DNA from: Diplosphaera chodatii
Taxonomy: Eukaryota; Chlorophyta; Trebouxiophyceae; Prasiolales; Stichococcaceae
Reading direction: 5' to 3'
Length of the DNA: 64,000 nt
Assembly: GCA_032358165.1 (NCBI GenBank)
Contig: JAALGY010000038.1
Location: forward strand, 1,054,001 to 1,118,000
The first letter of the stretch is position 1; each line of letters begins with the position of its first letter. Below the pieces are notes generated by a model. The model was not told where the DNA came from. It saw only the letters and a program-made list of their open reading frames with translations, and did no database searches. The position numbers and the translations under genes are program-made. This document shows positions 1-13,035 of this stretch, piece after piece.

Positions 1-430
1 AAGGGGCACACGCGTCATCAGTATAGATACGCTGGTCCACAACAAAGGGGCCCCCTTCGTTATTGACCAGCGCACCCCCTTTGTTGTTTTTGAATAGACT
101 GCGGCCCCTTTGTTATTTACCAGCCCGCAGCCCTTTTTTTATTGACCATCCAGTGCCCCTTTGTAGTTGACCACACTGCAGCCCCTTTGTTATTGACCAA
201 ACTGCAGCCCCTTTGTTATTGTCTTATTGCGGCCTTCTAGTCACTACGTGAGACAACAACAAAGGGGCCCAACGCGTCATCAGTACACTTCCGCTGGTCA
301 AAAACAAAGGGGACCCCGTTGCTGTTGTCCCGCCTGCAGCCCCTTTGTTGTTGACCACACTGCCCCTTTGTTATCGACCACAGTGTGCCCCTTTGTTGTT
401 GTTTGTTTAGTTGTTTGACCAACGCAGCCC
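1..430. repeat. CAAAGGGG/CCCCTTTG interspersed repeat block, part 1
   Basis: The short core CCCCTTTGTTGTTGAC, or its complement GTCAACAACAAAGGGG, recurs every 25-45 bp on alternating strands. It is embedded in longer recurring text such as AGTGACTAGAAGGCCGCAA and GATGACGCGTTGGGCCCC. It is non-coding: every frame gives low-complexity translations that follow the repeat. The block is cut by the left window edge. Confidence 0.85.
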
Positions 431-959
431 CTTTACTTTTTGCTCATCAAAACGACCACGGCACTGGTCCCGAACGAATCGAATGAATGAAGGCGATTAC
501 ATCCCATACACTCCACTGGTCACACAACAATCAATGCTGGTGTCCAAGAACTGTGGAGCACCAGGGTTTAGCACAGAGGCCGCACCCTGGATGCACCCAA
601 AGGCACACGGGGAAACAACTCAAAACCATCAAGGCTCAAATGAGTGCAGCCGCCGTGCATGAAGCAGGCGGCGGGCTCAGCCCGGCAGGAGGAACCCGGC
701 GGGCACACAGGCAAAGCACAGCAGGTGTCTAGCAATATCACCGCCAATGAGCAATGTGCCTAATGAGGCGTCAAGGGCAGAATGCCTGCCGGCTGCAGCA
801 CCGACGCATGACAGTGACACACCCAGCGAACGAATCGATTGGTTTGTTGCCGTGGCGGCGCTCGGATGATGTAACGCTCGGAAAACCAAATTTGACCGGG
901 CCCCGGGCCACGGTGACCCGACACGCCGCACGTTCGATCCCGGTTCGATTCCAGCTAGT
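431..959. other. spacer between repeat blocks, no gene seen
   Basis: No repeat core, no recognisable exon and no RNA gene could be seen. Short open frames here match no family I know and lack splice-bounded conserved blocks. Confidence 0.5.
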
Positions 960-1260
960 TTGACTCGGTACCCCTTTGTATCTAAAACGGCGGCCCTTCG
1001 TTATTCGCGTGCGTAAACAACAAAGGGGCCGCGTGAGCCCAAAGAGGAAAACGGAAAGACATCCAACCAGAACACAGAAAGACACGGACCACATGGTCAA
1101 CAACAAAGGGCGCACCGATTGAGAAACCAAACAGAGCGCCCAACAGGGAAACCAGAACAGATAGAGTCGATAACAAAGGGGTCTCCGTGACTCAATAACA
1201 AAGGGGCTGCGTTGGTCATCACAAAAGGACTTGACAAGCCAACAACAACAATGGGCGTTC
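960..1260. repeat. CAAAGGGG/CCCCTTTG repeat block, part 2
   Basis: A second cluster of the core begins with CCCCTTTGTATC and runs through several AACAAAGGGG copies (about 1018, 1103, 1170 and 1197). Spacing is looser and copies are more degenerate than in the 1830-2700 block. Confidence 0.7.
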
Positions 1261-1829
1261 GCAGTAGCGAGACGCAAGTTTGGCCCCGATGGCTTTGAAG
1301 GGCAAACGCTAGGCAGGAGTTGATCGTAATCTCCCTCCGCTGGCGCGTAATTGCACCATCATCGTAGTACTTGGGCAACTTTGCCATCCCGTGTCTAAAC
1401 GCTGCCAAAGCTTTGCAAATTGCATTACGGACGTCCACAAGTATCTCCGTGAAGTTTCAGCGCGATTGGCAAGCCTGGTGCAGCCGTGCCGCTGAACGGT
1501 CGTTCCACAACAATGATATGCTCTTCTTTTGCGTGCCACACCCCCGTCATTGGAAAAAACTTTACTTCGCTATTTTGGGCAATGTGACATAAACCGCGCA
1601 CTAACCTACAATGCCGCGCCGCGCCGCGTCTGCGATACCTCAGCGTGTCTGGCAGCTATGTTGGGCCAGAAACATAGAATTCGAGGTGCACAGCTGCTGG
1701 GAACATCTTCAACGGACGCTGCGCTCTGAAATCTGTTCCGGAAATCTGGTCTTCAAAACTCGGTTCGGGTGGACACATGAGTTTGGCCCCCCCTGTAGGG
1801 GAGGCCAAACTAAAAGAGTCCCACCTAAG
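1261..1829. other. spacer, no gene seen
   Basis: No repeat core and no recognisable coding exon. The short open frames on both strands show no conserved motif. Confidence 0.5.
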
Positions 1830-2700
1830 CCAACAACAAAGGGGCTGCAGCCTGGTCAACAACAAAGGGGCCGCAACTGAATCATAACAGGGGGTTGCAG
1901 TGTGGACAACAACAAAGGGGTTGCAGGCGAGACAATAACAAAGGGGTCCCCGCCCTTTGCTCTTGACCAGCGCAAGTGTACCGATGACGCGTTGGGCCCC
2001 TTTGTTGTTGTCTCACAGAGTGACCAGAAGGCCGCAACGAGACAATAACAAAGGGGCTGCAGGCGAGACAACAGCAACGGGGTCCCCTTTGTTCTTGACC
2101 AGCGCAAGTGTACCGATGACGCGCGTTGGGCCCCTTTGTTGTTGTCTCACACAGTGACTAGAAGGCCGCAATGAGACAATAACAAAGGGGCTGCACAGCG
2201 TGGTCAATAACGAAGGGGCTGCAGACTGGTCAATAACGAAGCGGGCCCCTTTTGTTGTTGACCTGTGCAAGTGTGTACTGATCACGCGTTGGGCCCCTTT
2301 GTTGTTGTCTCACAGAGTGACTAGAAGGCCGCAATGAGACAATAACGAAGGGGGCCGCAGTGTGGTCAGTAACAAAGGGGCTGCAGTGTGGTCAACAACG
2401 AAGGGGCCCCTTTTTGATTTTGACCAGTGCAAGTGTACCGATGACGCGTTGGGCCCCTTTGTTGTTGTCTCACACAGTGACTAGAAGGCCGCAATGAAAC
2501 AGTAACAAAGCGGGCTGCGGTCAGACAATAACAAAGGGGCAACTTGTGGTCAACAACAAAGGGGGGCGCGGTGAGACAATAACAAAGGGGCACAGTGTGG
2601 CCAACAATAAAGGGGCGCAGTGTGGTCAATAACAAAGGGGCTGGCGTGAGACAATAACAAAGGGGGACCGAGTGCGTGGTCAGCAACAAAGCGGGTGATT
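1830..2700. repeat. CAAAGGGG/CCCCTTTG repeat array with a higher-order unit
   Basis: This is the densest part of the left block. A higher-order unit of roughly 130-170 bp recurs about four times (near 2020, 2154, 2320 and 2478). It consists of GACCAGCGCAAGTGT, GATGACGCGTTGG, a CCCCTTTGTTGTTG core, GTGACTAGAAGGCCGCAA and inverted AATAACAAAGGGG cores. Facing cores of opposite polarity would form hairpins in single strands. No coding function is visible. Confidence 0.85.
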
Positions 2701-2975
2701 GCACCAAGCAAATGCACATGCAGTGAGGCTGTGCTTGAGCTGCATCCCGCAAGACAATGACAGATGCGTGAGGAGGCTGAGAGCACGATGCCAGCATGTG
2801 CCATTGTGCTTGCTCAGCTGTCACCAGCTGTCACATCTCGAGATGCACCATGCACATGCAGTGATTGGCACGCACCCAGCTCCTGAGCTTCGTCATTCTG
2901 TGTAGTGCTCCGCTGGCGTGTCAATGTCGCGTTTGCACTAGCGCAACCAACATCACATCAACGTATCCAAGGCTT
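2701..2975. repeat. right end of repeat element, homologous to 7770-7905
   Basis: The sequence after the last core (GCACCATGCACATGCAGTGA, AGCTCCTGAG, TTCGTCATTC, CGCTGGCGTGTCA, TTTGCACTAGC) is matched at about 7770-7905 after the second repeat block, with small gaps and substitutions. The two blocks are therefore copies of one element with a defined right end, not independent microsatellites. Confidence 0.7.
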
Positions 2976-3217
2976 TCATCGTTTCCGCGCATCCTCATTT
3001 GACCTGGCTGACATCCATCGACAGCACCGAACTGTGATCGTTGCGTGTCCGGCTCATTATTGAATGACCTGATGATGTTGGCTGTACGACGTAGAAGTGC
3101 GATGCTTGAGAGGCCGGAGGCCCTACGGGCTGCAAGACGCCTGTGTCACATTGCGCATGCGCGACACAATACCAGTCAGGTTGACCTCGCTGCGTGAACC
3201 AAGTGGTGAAATCGCAC

Positions 3218-6200
3218 ATGGACGAGCTGCGATTTCTTCCGGAGCTGGATCAGTTGGTCAGGGAGTACCTCCTCTTCAGGCAAGCTGTGAGGTGCTCCGC
3301 TTCACAACGCAGGCAATGCACCACAATGTCAAGCGACCTTTGGTTTGTGGCAAAGCTGATAATGGAAAATGTGCAGGGGCTTCACTGCTACCTGGAACAG
3401 CTTCAGCTCGGAGCTCGCCTCCGATTGCAGCTGCGAGTTCCAGGTGCGGGTCCCTTACACATGGCGTGCTTGTCGCGTCAATGTCGCGTCGAACACCGGT
3501 GGAGCCCTGTGAACTCAGCAACATGCTCGGCTTCGTGTTGTCATGTGCAGGCCACCCGGCTAGCAGAGCTGATCCTAACAGATCTGATACCACATGGCAA
3601 AAGCCGTGAGCTCATGGAGGTTTTGCAGTGGCTGAAGCTGAATTGCATGGTGCACCTGCCGCTCAGCCACCAGCGGCTTGCAGGCAAACTGGAGGTGCTG
3701 GTCTCTGAGGCAAACGCCTCACAGTCTGGAATGGTGTCACATCAAATCAGTGTATGATAAAGAGTGACTGGTCACGAGCTGAAGCCCATCAAGTGTTCGC
3801 AAATGTTATGTGCAGACGGCGCTGGTGCAGCTGCACCTTGTGGCGGGCATCAAGTCGGGTGCTTATGAGCGGGTGTCGTCGTTCTTCTCCACCCACGGCG
3901 AGCAGCTGCTGCAGGGCCAGGGCGCGGAGACATGGAGCAAGTGGTTTGCACTGCCATACCTGAGCCAGGAGGCTGCACAGACGCAATTCCAGGTCTGACT
4001 TAGCGTTTGACACGCATTTTGTACACATGTCCCACACCGGGACCTGCTACAAGGCTCTCCTCAACATGCTGCACATGTACGTGAAATATGGACCAGATAC
4101 AACATGAACGTGCCCCTGGCCTGACTTTCAACAGCAGCATCGTGTATACCAGCAGGTGTACTTTTCCAAGGAGTGGGCGGCATTGACCGAAGCCAGTGTC
4201 CGAAACTTCCTGGCAGAGGCGTTCAGCATGCTGCCGCTGCCGGGGTTGCTGCGCTGCTTCGATGGCCAACAGCTGCTGCGGCACCGGCTTTTGGAAGTTG
4301 AGGCCGAGGTGGGTGACGCAAGTGCCAATCTGGTGCGTGCAAGCAATTTGGCGCACCTAGCTATGGGAACATACAATCACAGCACCCCTGGCAATGCCAT
4401 GTAGGCGTCGTCGCTTCGACGGCAATTGCAGGGGCCACAGCCGCAGGCAGCATTTGACAAGGATACAGAGGGAAGGCTTGCGCAAGCGGCACCTGCACAC
4501 GCGCCTCCACTGACATCCGTGGGTTCACCAGCAGCGACCTCAAGCGCCGAGTGGCAGCCTGACAGCCAGATCAGGGCAGTTCCCAGTGGCAGCAGGAGCG
4601 GCAGCAGCAGCAGCAGCTCAGCACCGGCCACAGTGGCAGCGCCTGCTACCAATTTCGTACCTGCCTCCGCATCAGGCACTGTGCAGACAGTGGCAACCGC
4701 GAATGACGACAGCAGCAGTTGTGCAGCGACTGTCGCCGATGTGTTGCAGGTCTGCCATACTTTGGTGAAAACCCTTACAGCATGTGCCTGGCAAGTCTGT
4801 CGAATGCACACACAGTGCCTGCGTGAGATCAGCCTCAGCCCACGAAGGAATCCTTCTGCTCCCACTTCCAGGGCCACGATGCCGAGGTCACCTGCTGCAG
4901 CTTCAGTCCCGACGGCCAGAATGTTGCGACAGCCAGCGCCGACGGCGTGGTGCGCGTCTGGGCGCCGGCATCGCTGGTGCATGCAGAACCGAAACGTGCC
5001 GCGATGCTGCAGTGCGGTGCCCCAGTCTCGTGCCTCACCTGGGACCTGCGGGCAGGTGCCCGTCCACGCCATGTGTTTCGATGTACCTGTCACCAACCAT
5101 TAGGACCGCATGATCGCGAGGTGTTCAGGATCCACCTGGTTGGTTGGTGCAGGCAAGCTTTTGTTGGTTGGGATGCGCAGTGGCAAGGGCATCAAGTGTT
5201 GGTGAGGCCTCCTAGTTTGAATTGAATGCCACAGCGCTTACACAGAGGCGCATGCGCTTGCTTCCTCTGAAGGATCGGACGGGCATGTCTTGCACACCAC
5301 AGGCATGCGGACACGAAACACATGGTCGCAGCCGACCTGGGTGCCTCCACGGGCGGAGCAGCGCACGATGCAGCATCAGCAGAGGTGCTGGCGCTGGCAA
5401 CATCGCCTGTGGACCCAATCTTCGTGTGCAGCACAGCTGTACCAGGTAATCTGTAGATCTGTTTGCCTCGGCTTGAGCCTCCGCACAAACCCACTGCGGC
5501 CGGTGTGGATACCAAAGTTCAGCGGCGCACCCTGATTCCCGCGCACTTGCCCCTGGCGCAGGTCAGCCGCTGTCTGGAACCCTGGCGGTGTGGAACATGC
5601 GCTCCTTCAAAAAAATCGGCAATCTGCCGACGGGCAAGGTGCCTGTGTCGTCACTCGCGTTCTCGCCCGACGGCTCCCTGCTGGCGGCAGCGACGCTCGA
5701 CGGCATGGCGCAACTGTACAACCCGCACAGTCGAGAGCCGGTATCAGGCTGGCCGGTGAGCCTGATGGTTCGATCTATCGATGTACCTCGACCTTCATGA
5801 CGGTGTTTGTCACTATGCTTTACTACAGTGCCACTGTTGCACCACCTGTCATAGAGATCAAGTCGCATGCACCCACAGGTGGGTGGACGGCACGGTGGCC
5901 AGGCCGCCATCGTCTGGGTGCCGGGCGGGCACCTTGCAGCCACGCTCTCGGCAGACGGGCAGCTCCAGACCTGGGATGTGCGGAACCCCGCAGCTCCAGC
6001 GCTGTTAGACGCCGCCGACAGTGTGACAGCTGGCGAGCCGGGAGCAGCTTGCATGGCGGCATCACCGGATGGCACACGCCTTGCTATGGCCGCAGGGCAG
6101 CAGGTCCTCATCGTGCTGCTTGACTGGCAGGGTCAGTTGTCGGTTCTGCAGCGGCCCGCACTGCAGCTGCGGCAGTCGGCACACGGGAGCACATGCAGGG

Positions 6201-6271
6201 TAGGCTGGCACAGCGGAGGACAGCTGCTTGTGTGTGCAGATGGTGCAGCAGCAGTCCTGCTCAGCACGTGA
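3218..6271 (+). CDS. WDR91: WDR91-like WD40 protein (multi-exon)
   Basis: WDR91 is known as an endosomal WD40 protein that regulates PI3P levels and Rab7-dependent maturation. The N-terminus reads ELDQLVREYLLFR, then joins GFTATWNSFSSEL in exon 2 (3377-3443), which is the typical WDR91 start. Intron 1 (3280-3376) has a rare GC donor. Later exons are about 3551-3700, 3810-3992 (helical region with ETWSKWFALPYLS), 4156-4340 (VYFSKEWAALTEAS), 4426-4750 (Ser/Ala-rich linker), 4860-5050 (WD repeat with FSPDGQNVATASADG), about 5217-5446, about 5555-5755 (LAFSPDGSLLAAATLDG) and a last exon of about 5877-6271. That exon carries WVPGGHLAATLSADG and ends at TGA. The start is the ATG opening the conserved block. 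Exon edges in the linker and around 5217-5446 are the least certain. Repeat blocks flank the gene on both sides. Confidence 0.78.
3280..3376 (+). other. GC-AG intron of the WDR91-like gene
   Basis: The donor reads CAG|GCAAGC and the acceptor TGTGCAG. Splicing across it joins AG + G into the Arg codon of the LLFRGF motif and keeps the frame, which fixes the boundary. The other introns I could place use GT donors. Confidence 0.7.
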
Positions 6272-6363
6272 TGTTGGTCTCACTGACCGACCGTACCCAT
6301 GAGGCTACTTGAGGTAGATACGACCACAACGTGCGTGGGCCTTGTGCAAGTGCTTCCACAAGG
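6272..6363. other. WDR91 3' flank with one half of a flanking direct repeat
   Basis: Positions 6315-6369 (TAGATACGACCACAACGTGC ... TTCCACAAGGGAGGCC) are repeated imperfectly at 7909-7962, on the far side of the repeat block. See the finding on the flanking duplication. Confidence 0.6.
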
Positions 6364-6535
6364 GAGGCCGATTGAGACAACAACAAAGGGGCCCATGCGT
6401 CAAAATACCGTTACTGTACACTTGCGGACCCTCTCAATCCCCCTTTGTCATTTACCACGATGCCCCCTTTGTTATTGACCAGCTGGGGGAGGCATGTTAA
6501 CCTGACTTGCAAGCAGAGTTTCTGTGCCGTTGCAG

Positions 6536-6658
6536 GACCGATTGCTGCAGCACGACCCAGCCCTGACGCCGCTGTATGAGCGGCTGTCCGTCCCCTCCTG
6601 GACTGCAGCGCAGCTGCTGACACTTCAGCCCCTTTGTTATCGACTTACTCCAATATAG
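6536..6658 (+). other. possible isolated exon inside the repeat block
   Basis: After a good acceptor (TTGCAG) a 40-codon frame reads DRLLQHDPALTPLYERL... and stops at TAG 6656. Its first 31 codons are free of the repeat core and look protein-like, but the last codons run into a CCCCTTTGTTATCGAC core. I do not recognise the family. It may be a lost 3' exon of a gene disrupted by the repeat, or chance. Confidence 0.25.
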
Positions 6659-7246
6659 TTTGATGCCTCTGTACCCCTTTGTTATTGACTCAACGAAATG
6701 AAGGACACAACAATAACAAAGTGGCTGCGGTGAGACACCAAGCAAGGAGGGGCAGGCACCCTCAACAACAAAGGGGCTGCAATGAGTTAATAACTGACGA
6801 GACAATAACAAAGGGCGCCCCTTTGTTGTCGATTCGCTGCAAACGTATCGATGCTTTGGCCCCTTTATTTGTTGTTGAACATGCAATTAGCATTGACCAG
6901 TGCAAGCGTTTACTTATGATGCAGTTGGGCCCCTTTGTTGTTGACTTACATGCGTAGCTGATCGAGTCAATGACAAAGGGGCCCCACTATGGTCAATGAC
7001 CAGAGAGCAAACCCCTTTGTTGTTGACCAGTGCAAGTAATAACTGATGACGCGTTGGGCCCCTTTGTTGTTGACCATGCAATCAACATTGACCAGTGCAA
7101 GTGTGTACTGATGACGCGTCGGGCCCCTTTGTTATTGGTTCACGCAGTGACTAGAGGGCCGCAATGAGACAACAACAAAGGGGGCTGCAGTGAGACAAAA
7201 CTTGCTTGTGGTCAACAACAAAGGGGCTGCAGTGAGGTCAATAACA

Positions 7247-7440
7247 AAGGGCACCGGATGGTCAATGACAAAGGGCACCGGATGGTCAGTAATAACAAGG
7301 GGCACCGGATGGTCAAATACAAAGGGGCACCGGATGGTCAATAACAAAGGGGAAGCAGACTGGTCAATAACAAAGGGGGTGCATTGTAGTCAATGACACA
7401 GGGGCACTGGATGGTCCATAACAAAGGGGCTGGCGTGCAG
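7247..7440 (+). repeat. 25-27 bp direct tandem repeat
   Basis: About seven head-to-tail units of the form GTCAATAACAAAGGGGCACC + GGATG, each with small changes. This is the only stretch where the core is arranged as a regular minisatellite in one orientation. Confidence 0.8.
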
Positions 7441-7967
7441 TGTCGATGTGTCGTCAATAACAAAGGGGATGCCTTTGTTGTCGACCAGCTCAAGTGTGTA
7501 TTGATGGCGCGTGCACCCCTTTGTTGTTGACCCACGCAGTGACTAGAAGGCTGGTTTGAGTCAACAACAAAGGGGCTGGCGTAAACAATAACAAAGGGGA
7601 AATTTCTCAACAACAAAGGGGGGCGCGGCAAGACACTACCGAAGGGGCTGCAGTGGAGTCAACAACAACGGGGCTGCATTGTGGTCAATAACAAAGGGGC
7701 ACTGGATGGTCCATAACAAAGGGGCTGGCGTGAGACAATAACAAAGGGGCACCGAGTGGTGAGCAACAAAGCGGGTGATGGCACCATGCGCATGCAATGA
7801 TGGCACAACTCAGCTCCTGGGAACTTCGTCATTCACTGTAATGTGCTGCGCTGGCGTGTCAGTTTCGCATTTGCACTAGCCCACCCAACACCACATCAGC
7901 ATATGAACTAGATAGGACCACAACATGCCGGCATAGTGCAACTGCTTCCACAAGGGAGGCCATGGTG

Positions 7968-10140
7968 CTATGCTCCACCAGCAATAATGATGTAGGCGAG
8001 TATCACTAGCACACCGAGAATCAGGGCCGTGAGTGCCCATTGCCGCTGGTCCGGCGGCTCGGTCTTGTGTCGTGGCCTCCACACGCGGCCGTCGTATGCC
8101 CACGCAGCCCAATGCCACACCAGTGCGGCCACAACAATCGCGAGGAACATGTCGACCGAACTGCAGAGCAAGGAACAGAACAGCCTTCGAGTGTGCTGGA
8201 AAAGAACATCATGATGAAGCCCCGGGGCACGAGACATCATCACAAGCTTCGGGACACCACTCACTAATGCTGCAGCGTGACGGGGGCCTGCGGGAGGGAG
8301 TTGCAAACATGTGCGTCAGTCAGGGCCATGAAGCAGATGTTGAGGGGCGACAACAGTGTACAACTGCGTACAGGGTCCAACAGGTCTTGGAGGGTTTTCG
8401 TTTGAAGCTCAACACACCCTGAAGCAGGTGTGTGCCACGCCCAGCCACAGCAGCCATGTCACCTGCCAGACACACGTCTGTCATGCTGGCTTTTCAGTCA
8501 CAGAACGAATGGCAGCACCTTGTGCGAAGCGTGCGACACGTTGTTGCAGGCACATGCTCACCGGCTGGTGGCTGCCGTAGTAAGTCTGGAACGCGAGTGG
8601 TGCCAGCGCATATATGATGGCGTGCCCCGATATGACCAGGTCATTGCTGCAACCAGAGCGCACTCGACTTCGTCACCATGCAGTGTTTGCAACAAACCCT
8701 GACATGCTGCTGTCATGCAACCAACGACAGCGCTGGCTACATTCGTCTGCAACGATTGCGACGGCAGCACACCCACCAGCCGCCCATGGCGCGAAGCTTG
8801 GTGAAGCCGATGACCAGGAAGCGCCACCAACTGGAGGGCACCGGCGGGAACCGCCGCCCATAGCACCCCGGCCGCTGACTCGGCAGCACCGTCAGCATGA
8901 ACGCCACTGTTCGGATGATCCTGCATGGCGACAACACGTGTCCACGAGTTCAAAATGCCACATGTGTGGTGAAGCACCCATTGCATCAGTCGCCTGCTGC
9001 GGATGCCGCGCACCTGGTGACCGTGATTGTGTGGATGGCACGCGTCATCATGCCAAAGCCTGAGAACGGCACCTGCACCACGAGCCCGACGCCAGTGGTG
9101 TACAGGCTCATCATGCGAACAGTGTGCAAGCATGTCGGGCTGCGGTTTCTGTTAGAAAATTTGGGTAGCACCTGGTCGAACAGCACCGACACGCCCAGCA
9201 TGATCAATGCAACAAGCAGTTGAAATATCTCGGCCCTGCAGCACGTGGCCAGCCGCACACTGTTTACAGATCGTACGACTGAAGCAGTCGCTGCGCACGC
9301 AGCCATGGCGCACAAGCTCACCAGGGATGCCTGAAGATGATCTCAGCTGCTGGGACACGGGCGGTGATGCCTGCAGCAGTGCACAGACAGCGCCATTGCA
9401 CTCCTCCACATCGGCGTGTCTTGTGCACACACACATCACTCGATGATGCGTCCTTGACAGAGGTTGCAAGCCTGCCTCGCCACAGCAGCAAGAGATTGTC
9501 TTGCAGCGGCTCCTGAGCGCTGTGCTTCCGCACATCTGATGCCGCCACAGCCCAGATGAAGAAGTTCTCAATGTACAGCTCGGCAATGAGCACGCCAAAG
9601 GCGATGAAGAATGGCCGCGCGTAAGGTACTTCGTCGTTCCAGCGCCGGAAAGTGAGCAGCCGCACAGCCAATGCTGCCATCGCAATCTGCGCGGCGTTTC
9701 GGAAGCAGAGTTCATTTCTTGTTGGCACAAACCGTTTGCATGCCGCTGACGTTTGTACATGCTACAAGCCGCTGCTGCCTCACCAGGAGGGAGGCCCGCA
9801 TAAGCCATGGCGGCACCAGCCCTGCTTCTCTCAAGACTGGTGTGGCGACCAGGTAGGCGGCGACGCACACACCAAGGGCTGCTTTGCAACGCTTCTGCAG
9901 TGCTGCTCGGACAGCAGCAGCATCGTCCTTCCTGCGGGCGAGACACCGCACCTGTGACCTGCATTTGCAACAGCGCGGGAAGGACGCACAACATGCAGCG
10001 GTGGAAGTGAGCAGCAGCAGCGCGCACCTGTTGGGCGTGGCGGGACCGGCGGACGTCCAGAAATCACCGCTCTCGGGGTCCTGTTGCAGCGATGGGCTGC
10101 GGCTGTCCGCTTTACGCTGCCTGAAGTCGCCATAGTGCAT
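7968..10140 (-). CDS. PAP2_C / sphingomyelin-synthase-type multipass membrane enzyme
   Basis: Enzymes of this family transfer phospho-head groups to ceramide or hydrolyse lipid phosphates in Golgi or plasma membrane. The minus strand carries several hydrophobic exons. Exon 1 starts at ATG 10140 (MHYGDFRQRK). Next come about 9950-9795 with CKAALGVCVAAYLVATPV, about 9720-9470 with FFIAFGVLIAELYIENFF and about 9240-9020 with QLLVALIMLGVSVLF. About 8925-8790 has RIIRTVAFMLTVLPSQRPGC and about 8660-8580 has NDLVISGHAIIYALAPL (first catalytic His). About 8457-8415 has VTWLLWLGVAHT. A tiny exon at about 8289-8270 ends LQH, and the last exon (about 8183-7968) begins in the next codon to give HYSVDMFLAIVVAALVWHW, with the second His and the Asp split by an intron. 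The His/His/Asp set matches the SMS/PAP2_C active site. Substrate cannot be told from sequence. Confidence 0.72.
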
Positions 10141-10661
10141 CTGACCTGGGTTCTGCGTGTGATGTGCACCGGTGCCCCACAGCGTTTCAAGTACTTTGCA
10201 GCAAGCCTGCTACATTGCTCGTGTGAACCCGACTCAGCGATCAGAGCGAGTTTGCCGGGATGAGACGGGTGTCAACACCTCGTCCGGCAGCAAGGTTGCC
10301 AATGGCAGGCGCGTTCGCTTCGTCCGGCGAGCAACTGTGTACGTGTCAGTGCATTTGTGATATAAACTCCAGTGTTTGACACGAGAATCCTGACGGGAAT
10401 GACAGCAGGTCTGCATGTTGTCGTACATCTGTACTGCAGGATGTCGCTGCGCAGCAAGTGCAGCAGGACATCGTCGCGGTTGCACGCATGCTGGCAGCTT
10501 GGATATTGCGTGAATCGCATGCCACCCTTGGAACTCGCGAGATGATGCATGTTGCTTCAGAACCGCGGCAGTTGTGACCACTGCATTCAGGGGCGGCCTC
10601 GTCAGCGGCGCCACCCGCAGGGGCGGCACTCAGCCATCGAAGACAGCATACCAGGGTCCAG
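10141..10661. promoter_or_regulatory. divergent intergenic region (PAP2_C gene / RF1 gene)
   Basis: These 521 bp separate two start codons on opposite strands and so must hold both 5'UTRs and promoters. No TATA box or clear element stands out; GTGATATAAACTCC near 10357 is AT-rich but unproven. Confidence 0.4.
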
Positions 10662-12909
<2,248 letters not shown>

Positions 12910-13035
12910 TGTAACATACAATCTAGTTTCGAGACGAATGCATGAGCAGCATCTAAAGCAAGAGCTGAAGCTGAAGGAGTCGCTTGGCATGGTACATTCC
13001 AGAGACTCGGTTGTCGCCAGCCTGGCAGCGGCTTC

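Larger units (their letters stand above)
6364..7908. repeat. second CAAAGGGG/CCCCTTTG repeat block
   Basis: This is the same repeat family as at 1-2975, with cores in both orientations and the same higher-order text (GATGACGCGTTGGGCCCC near 7040 and 7110; GTGACTAGA.GGC near 7147 and 7540). It ends in the same right-end sequence at 7770-7905. It lies between the 3' ends of the convergent WDR91-like and PAP2_C genes. Confidence 0.85.

Noticed and set aside
227..2824. Proteins rich in PLLLS/QQRG repeats across the left repeat block
   Set aside because: They are translations of the CCCCTTTG/CAAAGGGG repeat in several frames, without conserved domains or splice signals.
4426..5103. Single long open frame across 4426-5103 as a gene
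   Set aside because: Conserved WD40 sequence lies in a different frame after an acceptor at about 4860; only the first part is a WDR91 linker exon.
1..7908. CRISPR array
   Set aside because: The repeated core is too short, occurs in both orientations with irregular spacing, and the setting is a eukaryotic nuclear genome.
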